Shown here: positions 54,416 to 63,136 of the stretch, piece after piece
How positions within the stretch are numbered: position 1 is the stretch's first letter
Layout: each line of letters begins with the position of its first letter
The notes under the pieces: model-generated
Database searches by the model: none
What the model was told of the DNA's origin: nothing
The model's input: the letters and a program-made list of their open reading frames with translations, nothing else
Made by a program: the position numbers and the translations under genes
Assembly (NCBI RefSeq): GCF_001613265.1
Contig: NZ_BDCA01000029.1
Location: 1-64,000 of the forward strand
Reading direction: 5' to 3'
From: Nocardia vermiculata NBRC 100427
Lineage (GTDB): Bacteria > Actinomycetota > Actinomycetes > Mycobacteriales > Mycobacteriaceae
Length of the DNA: 64,000 nt

Positions 54416-54928
54416 TCAGATACCGAACGGTGCCGCGTAACGAACGGTGCCGCCGGGCAGCTGCTCCGCGCCGAGGCTCAGTGCCATCAGCGCGTCGTCG
54501 GGGACGTCGATGCTGAGCCGGATGCCGTACTGCGAGGCCCGGGTGAAACCGAACCGTGGGTAGTAGGGCGGATGCCCGAGAACGATCACGAACTGCTCAC
54601 CCAACTGCCGGGCGGCCTCCAGAGCGGCCCGGATGGCCGCCGAGCCCGCCCCCGTTCGCTGGTATTCCGGCAGCACCGCGCACGGCCCCAGGCACAGGGC
54701 CGGGGTGTCGTCCACGTGACAGCGAGTCAGCAGTGCGAACCCGACAGGCGTGCCGTCCGGCGTCGCGCTGAGCATGGACAGCTCGGCGATCCACGCCGGA
54801 TCGGTGCGCAGCGCGTCGACGAGGTCGGCTTCCTCCGCGGTCTCGAAGGCGCCGAGATTGATGGCGCGGATTGCGGGGATATCGGCCTCGGTCTCGGCGC
54901 GAGTGATCCAGTTGTTCTGAGTGTTCAA
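54416..54928 (-). CDS. GNAT-family N-acetyltransferase (YhbS-like)
   Basis: The product has 170 residues. LCLGPCAVLPEYQRTGAGSAAIRAALEAARQLGEQFVIVLGHPPYYPRFGFTRASQYGI carries the GNAT Q/RxxGxG/A acetyl-CoA loop (QRTGAGSA) and the GHPPYYPRFGF motif of the YhbS-like subgroup. The start codon appears to be TTG at 54928. Acceptor unknown. Confidence 0.82.
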   Translation of the reverse strand: MNTQNNWITRAETEADIPAIRAINLGAFETAEEADLVDALRTDPAWIAELSMLSATPDGTPVGFALLTRCHVDDTPALCLGPCAVLPEYQRTGAGSAAIRAALEAARQLGEQFVIVLGHPPYYPRFGFTRASQYGIRLSIDVPDDALMALSLGAEQLPGGTVRYAAPFGI

Positions 54929-55185
54929 CGCAGTTGTCTCTCTGAGAGGGGGCCCCGTTCGAACACCGCCGACCTGCGCGCCGAGGTGAACCTCGGTGCT
55001 GTCGGAGACAGGAATCGATCAGACGGGAGCCCTGGATGTGAGGATGTTTCCGACGCTGCGCGAGGCAGCGACTGCCATGGCAATCATCAACTCACCTTCA
55101 CTTTCGCTCACTGGATCGACACGAACGGCACGACGCTAACACCGGAGGGAGAGGGCCGCCATCGATTATTCGAGGTCGGGTCGGG

Positions 55186-55806
55186 TCACGAGGTAGCCGG
55201 TGGTTTCGCCATCGTCGACCACGAGCGCATGAGCAGTTCCACGGCGTCGACCACCACCTCGTCGGCGATCTCGTCCGGAAACAGCAGTCGTTGGATCAGT
55301 AATCCGTCCTCGAGCGCGTGCACGATGAGCGCCAGGAACGCCGGATCGGCGGGCGGGACGACGTCCAGGGCGTCGAAGGTCGCGGTGATGCTCGCGGTGT
55401 GCGCGTCGCGCGCGATCAGCTCGCGGGTTGCGAGCTGATCCCGGAACTCGGGCGTCCGCAGCGCGTACAGGATCAGCTCGGTGCGCAACGACAGCCAGCC
55501 GAGCAGATGTTCGGCACGTTCCCGGTGCCAGGCCCGCAGTGCGAGGAACGGATCCGGCCGGCGGGTAACGGATTCGACCTCGTCGAGCTCGCGCAGGGTG
55601 CGTTGTTTCAGTAGCTCCACGACGAGTTCGTGCTTGTCGGAGAAGTTTCCGTAGAACGCGCCGCGGCTGTAGCCGGCGCGCTCGGCGATCTGCTCGACGG
55701 AGGCCCCGTTGACACCGCGCTCGGTGAACAGTTCCGCCGCGGCCGCCAGCAGTCGGTCCCGGGTCTGTTGTCTGCTCTGCTCACGTGTCAGTCGCTTTGC
55801 CGCCAT
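55186..55806 (-). CDS. TetR-family transcriptional regulator
   Basis: The product has 206 residues. REQSRQQTRDRLLAAAAELFTERGVNGASVEQIAERAGYSRGAFYGNFSDKHELVVELL is a standard TetR DNA-binding domain. ATG at 55806 fits the family; the frame is open to 55941. It is divergent from the amidase, with a palindrome in the gap. Confidence 0.87.
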   Translation of the reverse strand: MAAKRLTREQSRQQTRDRLLAAAAELFTERGVNGASVEQIAERAGYSRGAFYGNFSDKHELVVELLKQRTLRELDEVESVTRRPDPFLALRAWHRERAEHLLGWLSLRTELILYALRTPEFRDQLATRELIARDAHTASITATFDALDVVPPADPAFLALIVHALEDGLLIQRLLFPDEIADEVVVDAVELLMRSWSTMAKPPATS

Positions 55807-55825
55807 GCACCCAGAATAATCAGTT

Positions 55826-55841
55826 CTGTATCCAGATACAG
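55826..55841. promoter_or_regulatory. Operator palindrome between TetR and amidase genes
   Basis: CTGTATC and GATACAG are perfect inverted arms around CA. The site lies 20 bp from both start codons, so binding would repress both genes. Confidence 0.65.
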
Positions 55842-55860
55842 GTATGTATATTCGCGTGCC

Positions 55861-57249
55861 ATGTGGAATCGGCAAGCCACGGAGTTGGCACAGGCAGTAC
55901 GAACCGGGCAGCACAGCGCGACCGAAGTGATCGAGTCGCATCTCGAACGCATCGCCGCGACCAATCCGACCGTCAACGCCGTGACGCAGCTACTCGCCGA
56001 CAGCGCGCGAGCGGCAGCCGTGGAACTGGACGTGCGCCGGGAGGCGGGGAAGCCACTCGGCCCGCTGGCCGGGGTGCCGTTCACCGTCAAAGAGAACATC
56101 GACATCGGCGGGGTACCGACTACCCATGGCGTGCGCGCGCTCGAAAATGCAGTCGCAGAGACCGATTCGCCGTCGGTGGCGCGGCTGCGCGCGGCCGGCG
56201 CCATCCCGATCGGACACACCAATATGCCGGACCTGACGATCGGCGGCTACACCAACAGCCAGCTGTTCGGCGAGACCGTCAATCCCTGGGGCACGATCCG
56301 CAACCCGAGTGGCACCAGCGGCGGCGACGGTGCCGCGGTCGCCGCCGGAATGGCCGCAATCGGCCTCGGCAACGATTCCGGTGGCTCGGTTCGCGGTCCG
56401 GCGCTGAACTGCGGTGTCACCGCGCTGAATCCGACCTACGGCCGGTTCCCTGCCGAGCACCGGGTCCGTGGGCAGGAGCCGATGTCGGCCTCGCAGCTGT
56501 TTCCGAAGGACGGCCCGCTCACCCGGTCGATCCCGGACCTACGCGCGGTTTTCGAGGTGATGGCCGGCGTCGATCCGCGAGATCCACGCGCGGTCCCGGC
56601 GCCGGTGGACGGGCCGCCGCTGCCCGCCCCGCTGAAGGTCGGGGTGGTAGCCGATCCGGGCGGGCTCGGCGTGCATCCGAAAGTCCGTGCGGCAGTGCAT
56701 CGAGCGGCCGATCTGCTGGAGGATGCCGGTTATCGAGTGGAGGAGACCGACGTCCCGCGGCTCGCCGACGGCATCGGCGGATACCTGAAGATGATCACCA
56801 GCGAATTCGCGCTGAACTGGCCGCGCATCCGGGGTCTGCTGACCGAGGAGAGCGCCCAGCACATGGAGTTGACCATCGCCGGGCAGCCACCGCTCGAACT
56901 CGCGGAGTATCTGCGGCTGACCGGTGAACGGTATTCCGTACTCCGTGACTGGCATCAGTTCCTCGCCGAGTACCCGCTGATCCTCGGCGGGGTCTCCACC
57001 GAGCCGCCCGGCGATCCGGAAACCTTCGAGATCGATGCGGAGCAGAACATGCGCATGGCCGTCGCCGTTCGACTGTGCACGCTGACCACATTCGTCGGGG
57101 TCCCCGCGGTGGCGGTGCCGACCGGAGTAGTGGACGGAATCCCGATGGGGGTGCAGATCATCGGCCGACCGTTCCGTGAGGACCTGTGCCTGTCCGCCGC
57201 TGGTGCGATCGAGGCCGCTGTCGGCACGTTGACCCCGGTGTTCGGGTGA
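55861..57249 (+). CDS. Amidase-signature-family hydrolase
   Basis: The product has 462 residues. The Ser-cisSer-Lys triad region is present: Lys in FTVKENID, the signature GTSGGDGAAVAAGMAAIGLG and nucleophile Ser in NDSGGSVRGPA. The first signature segment reads TSGG instead of the usual SSGG. The family hydrolyses amides; the substrate is unknown, and this is not the GatA of tRNA amidation because gatC and gatB are not nearby. ATG at 55861 follows the operator by 20 bp. Confidence 0.87.
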   Translation: MWNRQATELAQAVRTGQHSATEVIESHLERIAATNPTVNAVTQLLADSARAAAVELDVRREAGKPLGPLAGVPFTVKENIDIGGVPTTHGVRALENAVAETDSPSVARLRAAGAIPIGHTNMPDLTIGGYTNSQLFGETVNPWGTIRNPSGTSGGDGAAVAAGMAAIGLGNDSGGSVRGPALNCGVTALNPTYGRFPAEHRVRGQEPMSASQLFPKDGPLTRSIPDLRAVFEVMAGVDPRDPRAVPAPVDGPPLPAPLKVGVVADPGGLGVHPKVRAAVHRAADLLEDAGYRVEETDVPRLADGIGGYLKMITSEFALNWPRIRGLLTEESAQHMELTIAGQPPLELAEYLRLTGERYSVLRDWHQFLAEYPLILGGVSTEPPGDPETFEIDAEQNMRMAVAVRLCTLTTFVGVPAVAVPTGVVDGIPMGVQIIGRPFREDLCLSAAGAIEAAVGTLTPVFG

Positions 57250-57364
57250 GTGAAGGTTCGCCGCCCGCACGTCGTCGAGGAAGGCCGCATCATGTCGGGC
57301 CCGGTCGTGCGAGATCTCGACGGTTGCCTGCCCCGGGGCCACCCGTCGACCCTGGGGAGGAGTT

Positions 57365-58189
57365 TCATCGTTCTTCCCCGGCGAGGACTCCCAGAACCTG
57401 GGTTGCCAGCGCCTCCTGGATTGCGGCGCTGGGATGCAGGCCGTCGTCGGCGAGGGCGTCGGAGGTGGTGTCGGAGAACGCCGTCGAGGTGGTGACGACG
57501 AGATCGTTTCCCGTCGGCAGCGTTCGGGTGAGTTCATCCAGATCGGCGTTGTTCCAGCCGATTCCGGAGCCGGCGAAGAACGGGAATCGAGCGACCCGTG
57601 CTTCGTCGATCGGGGTCGGCGTCAACCACACCCAGCTGCCTGTGTTGTTCGGAAGTGCGCGGGCGCGCAGTTGAGTGAGATTGCGGCGGGTCTCCTCGGG
57701 GCTGACCAGAAGTGGTCCGTCGGGCGCGGCGAGCCGTTGCGAGTCGTTGGTGCCGAGCATGCAGAACACCCAGTCGGGCTCGTATCGGCGGATTGCCGGC
57801 AGCGTGGCGAGGGCTTGGGTGGTGGTGGCACCGGAGACGGCGAGGTTGGTGAAGCGTAGCCGCAGGTCCGGCCGGTGCGTGTCGAGCAGCGTGCGCAGGA
57901 CCTCGAACCAGGATAGGCGGTCGGCCGTGGTGCTCTCGCCGATCGCGACGAGGTGGGCGTTCGGTTCGAACGGGAGGGCACGAAGCAGCGCGTCGGTGGT
58001 CGGCGAGCCGGCGATCCGAGCTACCGCAGCGGCTCGCCGCTGATCGAGATCTTCGGCAACTCGCCGATAATCCGGCTCGTCGGTGCCGAAGATGCTCGCC
58101 ACGGTCCGGGCGTCGAGGTTCGGCGCGAAGGGCAGCGCCTGGTCCGGTCGCTGGAAGCGGACGAGCTTCTCGAGCACGGGGTTGTTCAT
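57365..58189 (-). CDS. SGNH/GDSL-type hydrolase
   Basis: The product has 274 residues. Block I reads VAIGESTT (Ser nucleophile, Glu for the usual Asp), block III GTNDS and block V DGLHPS (Asp and His), so the SGNH catalytic residues are present. There is no signal peptide, suggesting a cytoplasmic esterase or lipase-like enzyme. AAGGAG lies upstream of the ATG. It is followed in the opposite sense by the amidase and preceded by the SDR gene, 64 bp apart in the same direction. Confidence 0.8.
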   Translation of the reverse strand: MNNPVLEKLVRFQRPDQALPFAPNLDARTVASIFGTDEPDYRRVAEDLDQRRAAAVARIAGSPTTDALLRALPFEPNAHLVAIGESTTADRLSWFEVLRTLLDTHRPDLRLRFTNLAVSGATTTQALATLPAIRRYEPDWVFCMLGTNDSQRLAAPDGPLLVSPEETRRNLTQLRARALPNNTGSWVWLTPTPIDEARVARFPFFAGSGIGWNNADLDELTRTLPTGNDLVVTTSTAFSDTTSDALADDGLHPSAAIQEALATQVLGVLAGEER

Positions 58190-58253
58190 CGTGACTCCTT
58201 GTGTGCGAGGGGATTTCGACGTGTAGGAAGGTGCCGGTCGGCGGTGGCAGTGG

Positions 58254-59012
58254 TCACAGGGTCATTCCTCCCGTGACATCGAGGGTGGTTCCGGTGATCC
58301 AGGAGGATTGGTCGCCGACGAGAAAAGTGATGGCCGCGGCGACGTCCGCCGGTTGGCCGATCCGTCCCAGCGGAAGGTGGGCACCGATCGCTTCCCGGTC
58401 CGATGCGCTCATTCGATCGCGCAGCTTGGCGGTTTCGACGATGGACGGTGCTACGCAATTGATGCGGATACCGGCGTGGGCGTATTCCTTGGCGATGTGC
58501 TCGGTGAGCATGACGACCCCCGCTTTGGCTGCCGCGTAGGCGGCATTGGCCTGAGAGGCGCGACGGCCGGCGCTCGATGCGACCGTCACGATCCGGCCGC
58601 TACCGCGTTCGATCATTCGAGGCAGGACTGCCCGAAGGGTGAAGAACACCGAGTTGAGATCGGTGTCGATGACGGAGCGCCAGCGCTCCGCATCCAGCGA
58701 GGCGGTCGGATTCGGTGCGCCGTCGCCGCCGGCCAGGGCTACCAGGATCTCGATCGGCCCGAGCGTCTGTGTGACATCGGCCGCCACCGCTGCGAGGTGG
58801 TCCGGATCGCGGGCGTCGCCGATGTAGGTCTTACCGGCGCGGCCGATGTCGCGGATCTCGCGGGCGAGATCGTCGAGCAGCCCCGGAGTTCGGCCGTGCA
58901 CCGCGACATCGGCTCCGAGCCTGGCGAGCGTTCGGGCGACTTCGGCACCGATCGATCCGGACGCGCCGGTGATCAGCGCCACCTGCCCGGAGATGATTTG
59001 AGTCATAGGCAT
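58254..59012 (-). CDS. Short-chain dehydrogenase/reductase (3-oxoacyl-ACP reductase-like)
   Basis: The product has 252 residues. The cofactor motif is TGASGSIG, with VALAGG (NAG variant), catalytic Ser in VTVASSAGR and YAAAK (Tyr and Lys), and the C-terminal ITGTTLDVTGGMTL typical of FabG-like enzymes. Two ATGs (59012, 59006) are possible. It is divergent from a MarR regulator, and a palindrome overlaps the start. Confidence 0.88.
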   Translation of the reverse strand: MPMTQIISGQVALITGASGSIGAEVARTLARLGADVAVHGRTPGLLDDLAREIRDIGRAGKTYIGDARDPDHLAAVAADVTQTLGPIEILVALAGGDGAPNPTASLDAERWRSVIDTDLNSVFFTLRAVLPRMIERGSGRIVTVASSAGRRASQANAAYAAAKAGVVMLTEHIAKEYAHAGIRINCVAPSIVETAKLRDRMSASDREAIGAHLPLGRIGQPADVAAAITFLVGDQSSWITGTTLDVTGGMTL

Positions 59013-59023
59013 GAATCATTCAT
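59011..59023. promoter_or_regulatory. Candidate MarR operator
   Basis: ATGAATCATTCAT is a perfect palindrome with 6-bp arms, at the start of the SDR gene and 36 bp from the divergent MarR start. An additional AATTATTCA half site lies at 59031-59039. Confidence 0.55.
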
Positions 59024-59058
59024 AGCAGAGAATTATTCACCTGCGCTAGCATGAGGTC

Positions 59059-59550
59059 GTGACGGACAACCCGAAGCAGCCGGGGCGCCGCGACTCGTTT
59101 CCGCGTGCCGCCTTCCTGCTCTCCCAGGTAGGTGCCTTCGCGGCTACACGGTTCGCGCAACGACTGGAGCCGTTGGGCTTGCAGCCCAGCGACATCGGCA
59201 TCCTGCGGCTCATCGGTGCCGAGGCGAATCTGAGCCAGCAGGCCCTCGCCGAGAAGCTCGGCGTCGTCCCGAGCAGAGTCGTCGTCCTGATCGACGCCCT
59301 GGAAAAGAAGGGGGTCGTGGCGCGAGAGCGCAGCGCGCGCGATCGTCGAACCTACGAACTCCACCTCACCGACGAAGGCCGAGCAGCTATGGGGGAGATG
59401 CGCACGATCGGTTCCGCTCACGAGGCCGAGATGACAGCCGCCCTGACCCCCGCGGAACATGACGAACTCGGTCGCCTCCTCGGCAAGATCGCCGCCGGTC
59501 ACGGCCTGACACCGGATGTGCACCCGGGCTACAAGACGCTGTCGAAATGA
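59059..59550 (+). CDS. MarR-family transcriptional regulator
   Basis: The product has 163 residues. LQPSDIGILRLIGAEANLSQQALAEKLGVVPSRVVVLIDALEKKGVVARERSARDRRTYELHLTDEGRAAM is a full MarR winged helix with the DxR wing motif. GTG start at 59059. The SDR gene on the other strand is the likely target. Confidence 0.9.
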   Translation: MTDNPKQPGRRDSFPRAAFLLSQVGAFAATRFAQRLEPLGLQPSDIGILRLIGAEANLSQQALAEKLGVVPSRVVVLIDALEKKGVVARERSARDRRTYELHLTDEGRAAMGEMRTIGSAHEAEMTAALTPAEHDELGRLLGKIAAGHGLTPDVHPGYKTLSK

Positions 59551-59651
59551 ACTGGTGCCGCACGCGCGGAATCGATCCGAGCGGATGGTATGTGCGGTGG
59601 TCGTCGTATTCGGGCGGGGCTCCTTTTTCGAATTCTTCGAAGGGTCTCACC

Positions 59652-60731
59652 ATGTACTCATCTCATTCCTCATCATCGTTGCCGCTGTCCGCACTCGGCT
59701 GGGACGATGCATTCGCCGAACTGTTCGAACAGCACGCAGCCGCGGGTCTGCTTCCCGCTCGCGTTGCGCGAGTCGACCGCGGCCGCTGTGACACGCTCAC
59801 CGCGGCGGGTCCGGTCCGTGCCGTCAGTGTGGCGGTGACCGCTGCCGACCCGGCCCGGTCGGTGTGCACCGGCGATTGGGCGGCGCTGCGTCCGGGGCCG
59901 GAGCCGGAGCTGGTCGCACTGCTGCCACGACGCACCGCCATCACCCGGGCATCATCGGATCGGACCTCGTATCAACAGGTCTTGGCGGCGAACATCGACT
60001 GCGTGATCATCGCGGTATCGCTGGCGGCGCCGCTCAATGCGGGCCGGGTCGAGCGCCTGCTCGCGCTGGCCTGGGAAAGCGGTGCGAAACCGGTTGTCGT
60101 GCTCACGAAAGCAGACACCGTGGACGATCCGGAGACCGCTTCGGCAGCCGTCGCTGCGCTGGCTCCCGGCGCGGAGGTCGTGACTACCAGTTGTGTGACC
60201 GGCGCAGGCCTGGATCTGCTGCAGCAGGTGGTCACCGGGACGGCCGTCCTGCTCGGATCGTCGGGCGCGGGTAAATCCACCCTCGCCAATGCTCTGCTCG
60301 GACGAGAACATATGGACACCAACGACGTTCGCGCAGTCGACGGCAATGGCCGGCACACGACCGTGCACCGCGAATTGCTGCCGCTGGCGAACGGCGGGGT
60401 GCTCATCGATACCCCGGGCCTGCGCGGTATCGGGGTGCAGGATGCCTCCGACGGTGTCGACCGGGTGTTCGCCGAAATCGAGGCCATCGCCCGGGACTGC
60501 TCCTTCCGCGATTGCGACCATCGCAGCGAACCAGGCTGCGCGGTACAGGAAGCCATCGTCGCCGGCACGTTGGATCTGGGACGGCTCGATCGGTATCGCA
60601 AACTGTTGCGCGAAAGCGAGCGAGCCGCAGCCCGCGGGAATGCACGCCGGTCGAGCAAACGCAGCGAAACCAAAAAGCAGATCACGCGGGATTTGCGCGC
60701 GACCTACCGATTCCGGGACCGCCAGCGCTGA
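59652..60731 (+). CDS. rsgA: Ribosome small-subunit-dependent GTPase A
   Basis: The product has 359 residues. The GTPase motifs are in the circularly permuted order of the family: TKAD (G4), then GSSGAGKST (G1, near residue 202), then DTPG (G3). An OB-like N-terminal domain precedes, and a C-terminal zinc knuckle reads CSFRDCDHRSEPGC. RsgA assists late maturation of the 30S subunit. ATG at 59652 is preferred; the open frame extends upstream to 59547. A hairpin follows the stop. Confidence 0.93.
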   Translation: MYSSHSSSSLPLSALGWDDAFAELFEQHAAAGLLPARVARVDRGRCDTLTAAGPVRAVSVAVTAADPARSVCTGDWAALRPGPEPELVALLPRRTAITRASSDRTSYQQVLAANIDCVIIAVSLAAPLNAGRVERLLALAWESGAKPVVVLTKADTVDDPETASAAVAALAPGAEVVTTSCVTGAGLDLLQQVVTGTAVLLGSSGAGKSTLANALLGREHMDTNDVRAVDGNGRHTTVHRELLPLANGGVLIDTPGLRGIGVQDASDGVDRVFAEIEAIARDCSFRDCDHRSEPGCAVQEAIVAGTLDLGRLDRYRKLLRESERAAARGNARRSSKRSETKKQITRDLRATYRFRDRQR

Positions 60732-60737
60732 TATCGC

Positions 60738-60773
60738 ACCGATCAGGTCCGGGTACGCCCGGACCTGATCGGT
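60738..60773. terminator. Long perfect hairpin after rsgA
   Basis: ACCGATCAGGTCCGGG (60738-60753) pairs perfectly with 60758-60773, giving 16 bp with a TACG loop. No T tract follows, as is common for actinobacterial terminators. Confidence 0.75.
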
Positions 60774-60895
60774 ATCGCCACGTCTCGAATAGTGGGCGCA
60801 CATTGAGATTTCGGTCTCTGCCGGGAAACTGGCGTACCCCCGAACCTCGTGTCAGCGCAGTCGCCGGGCTCGCCCGGGGATACTGCTGCTCTATG

Positions 60896-61549
60896 TCAGA
60901 ATTCGAGGTCCGACCACGGAATGTGAATGGGGAAGGGGAATTCGGTGTCGATTCCGGCGGAGTCCTTCGGTGTCCATTTCCCGGTGATCAGGTAGTTGGC
61001 CGGGTAGAGAGGAGAGACTCCAGCGGGCAGGGTGCCGTGGGTTCGTTCCAGCGCGAACATGCGGACCATGGCGATTGCGCTCTTCTCACGCTCCAGCGTG
61101 ACCTCCCAATACCAGGGGATTCCTCCTCGCGCGTACCGGGCACGCTTGTCGTCCATATCGGTCTGCGAGTTCGACGGCGACAGGACCTCGCCGACCAGGA
61201 GTACATCCGCGGCGCGAATATCCTGATAAGGGTTCGGCAGGCATCGTGTGACGAGGAAGTCCGGCGTCACGAAGTCCGACTTGCCCGTCGAGCCGAAGAA
61301 GACGTTCGTTTCGGTATGCGCTCGCCAACACTGTTCCGGATCCGTGGACATCGACTCCCGGGCGCACCGCCGCAGCCCACTCCACAGCAGATTCGTGAAC
61401 TCCTGATGTTCGGCCGGACCTCGCCGCAGCCAGACGACCCTGCCTTCCCATAGCTCGATCTGACCGGCCACCTCGTCCGGCAGCTGCACGAGCTCGTCCC
61501 AGGTCATGTGTTCGGGGAGGTCAGGACGTTGGACGCGGGGGTGCGACAT
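60896..61549 (-). CDS. Uma2-family (DUF820) putative endonuclease
   Basis: The product has 217 residues. The PD-(D/E)xK-like pattern of Uma2 proteins is visible: TPDFLVTR (Asp), VGEVLSPSNSQTDMDDKRARYARGGIPWYWEV (Glu, then the DKxxxYxxxGIPxYW signature). The fold is nuclease-like, but biological roles are poorly known. It is single, divergent from the Fic gene. Confidence 0.85.
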   Translation of the reverse strand: MSHPRVQRPDLPEHMTWDELVQLPDEVAGQIELWEGRVVWLRRGPAEHQEFTNLLWSGLRRCARESMSTDPEQCWRAHTETNVFFGSTGKSDFVTPDFLVTRCLPNPYQDIRAADVLLVGEVLSPSNSQTDMDDKRARYARGGIPWYWEVTLEREKSAIAMVRMFALERTHGTLPAGVSPLYPANYLITGKWTPKDSAGIDTEFPFPIHIPWSDLEF

Positions 61550-61607
61550 GCTTCGATCGTAGACTCGATGCTGTGTTCGTCGCGTGTCTATCGGCAGTAC
61601 GGCGCGC

Positions 61608-61642
61608 CCTTATTTAAGGTTATGGGATAACCTTAAATAAGG
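61608..61642. promoter_or_regulatory. Perfect 35-bp inverted repeat at the fic start
   Basis: Arms of 16 bp at 61608-61623 and 61627-61642 are exact reverse complements around GGG. Each arm itself contains CCTTA/TAAGG half sites, giving four in all. The right arm overlaps the AGGAGG ribosome-binding site (61640-61645) of the fic gene. It may be an operator or an RNA hairpin that hides the ribosome-binding site. Confidence 0.8.
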
Positions 61643-61649
61643 AGGTGTC

Positions 61650-62930
61650 ATGGCTAAGGTTGTGCGGCAGTACTGGGCGGGCAACCTCGATGCCGGATTA
61701 TCGCGCCGAGATCGTGGTTCGGGCAGTTATGACGCGTATGTGCCAGATCAGCTCATCGGCCGGTCGTTTGTGCTCGACAGCGAAACCGCCGCGGATGTGG
61801 TCGATGCGGAAGTGGCTGTCCACCAACTCGACTCCGAGGCCAGCGCGCTTGTCGAAACAGAGGTGCTGTCGCGGCTTTTGCTGAGGGCGGAGGCGATCGC
61901 GTCTTCCCGGATCGAGGGACTGGAGATCGGGGCTCGCCGACTGTTGCGAGCCGACGCGGCTCGGCAATTGGAGGGGAATTCCAATGATGTGACTGCTATC
62001 GAAGTACTGGCCAACATCGATGCCATGGCGGTGGCCGCCGATGCGGTCGAACCCGGCGAGCCGATAACCCAGGGCATTCTTCTGGAAGTCCATCGTCGGC
62101 TGCTCGCCGGGACAACAATCGCGTCGCACGGTGGGCGATTGCGCGAGGTGCAGAACTGGATCGGCGGTAGCTCGTTCAACCCCTGTTCTGCGGTGTTCGT
62201 TCCACCACCGCCCGAATACGTCCCCGGACTGGTCGAGGATCTGATCGATTTCTGCAACACCGATGACCTTCCGGCCGTAGCGCAGGCCGCGGTCGCGCAC
62301 GCTCAGTTCGAAACCATCCACCCGTTCATCGATGGGAACGGAAGAACCGGCCGCGCATTGATCCACCTGATTCTGCGTCGGCGGGGTGTCGCCGAACGTG
62401 TCGTCGCCCCGGTGTCATTGGTTCTCGCCACCTGGAGCGACAATTACATCGACGGGTTGACACAGTTTCGCTATGTCGGTGACCCGGACTCTGTGCAGGC
62501 TGTTTCGGGTCTCAATGTCTGGATTGCACGTTTTGCTGCGGCCTGCTCCCGGGCCGCTGCGGATGCCATGCTTTTCGAGTCGGCCGCGGCCGATCTCCAG
62601 AACTCGTGGCGTGCTCGTGTGGCACCTGTGCGAGGGAACTCTGCACTGGACCTGCTCCTGAACAGGTTGATCGGAATGCCGATTCTGACCGCCGGCGCTG
62701 CTGCCTCACTGATCGGACGGAGCTTTCCCGCCACGAACACCGCTATCGAGCGTCTTGTCGAAGCGGGGATTCTCCGCCAGGTGACGGTGGGGCGCCGTAA
62801 CCGTGCGTTCGAGTCGCCCGAGGCCATCACCGCGTTCACCGCTCTCGAACGAAGGCTGGCGAGTCCGCAGGGCGACACCCGAATCTCCGATCTCGCACGA
62901 CCGGTACCGCGCCGGGCACAGACTCGCTGA
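61650..62930 (+). CDS. Fic-family protein with N-terminal inhibitory motif and C-terminal winged helix
   Basis: The product has 426 residues. The Fic active-site motif is HPFIDGNGRTGR near residue 224, complete for AMP transfer. SSRIEG near residue 85 fits the inhibitory [ST]xxxE[GN] motif of class II Fic proteins, placed before the Fic core. The C-terminal 100 residues look like a winged helix (ILTAGAAASLIGRSFPATNTAIERLVEAGILRQVTVGRRNRAF). Such proteins AMPylate target proteins or self-modify, and may autoregulate through the wing. The start follows a perfect inverted repeat. Confidence 0.9.
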   Translation: MAKVVRQYWAGNLDAGLSRRDRGSGSYDAYVPDQLIGRSFVLDSETAADVVDAEVAVHQLDSEASALVETEVLSRLLLRAEAIASSRIEGLEIGARRLLRADAARQLEGNSNDVTAIEVLANIDAMAVAADAVEPGEPITQGILLEVHRRLLAGTTIASHGGRLREVQNWIGGSSFNPCSAVFVPPPPEYVPGLVEDLIDFCNTDDLPAVAQAAVAHAQFETIHPFIDGNGRTGRALIHLILRRRGVAERVVAPVSLVLATWSDNYIDGLTQFRYVGDPDSVQAVSGLNVWIARFAAACSRAAADAMLFESAAADLQNSWRARVAPVRGNSALDLLLNRLIGMPILTAGAAASLIGRSFPATNTAIERLVEAGILRQVTVGRRNRAFESPEAITAFTALERRLASPQGDTRISDLARPVPRRAQTR

Positions 62931-63136
62931 GCGATGGCCGTAAGTCGTTGACCGGGAAGGGGAGGCATTCGCCGACGGCGGGCGCCGCGACACCGAAGCG
63001 CTGCGCCCGAGTGGCCTGCCGGAATCGTGGCATATCGAGGAGATCCGGGGCGGTCGTCTAGCGTTATGCTGCTTCCCGAACACCCCAGTGTCGCCTCTGA
63101 GTCTTCTTATCCGCTTGGGGCTCCTTCATGCCGGTA

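Noticed and set aside
61608-61642. fic inverted repeat as a fifth IdeR box
   Set aside because: It contains AAGGTTA/TAACCTT elements like half iron boxes, but the arms are 16 bp, the centre is GGG and the spacing does not match the 19-bp consensus; Fic has no iron link.
62931-63136. Open plus-strand frame after the fic gene
   Set aside because: It translates to a plausible looking stretch but has no start codon with a ribosome-binding site and no family; I regard it as non-coding.
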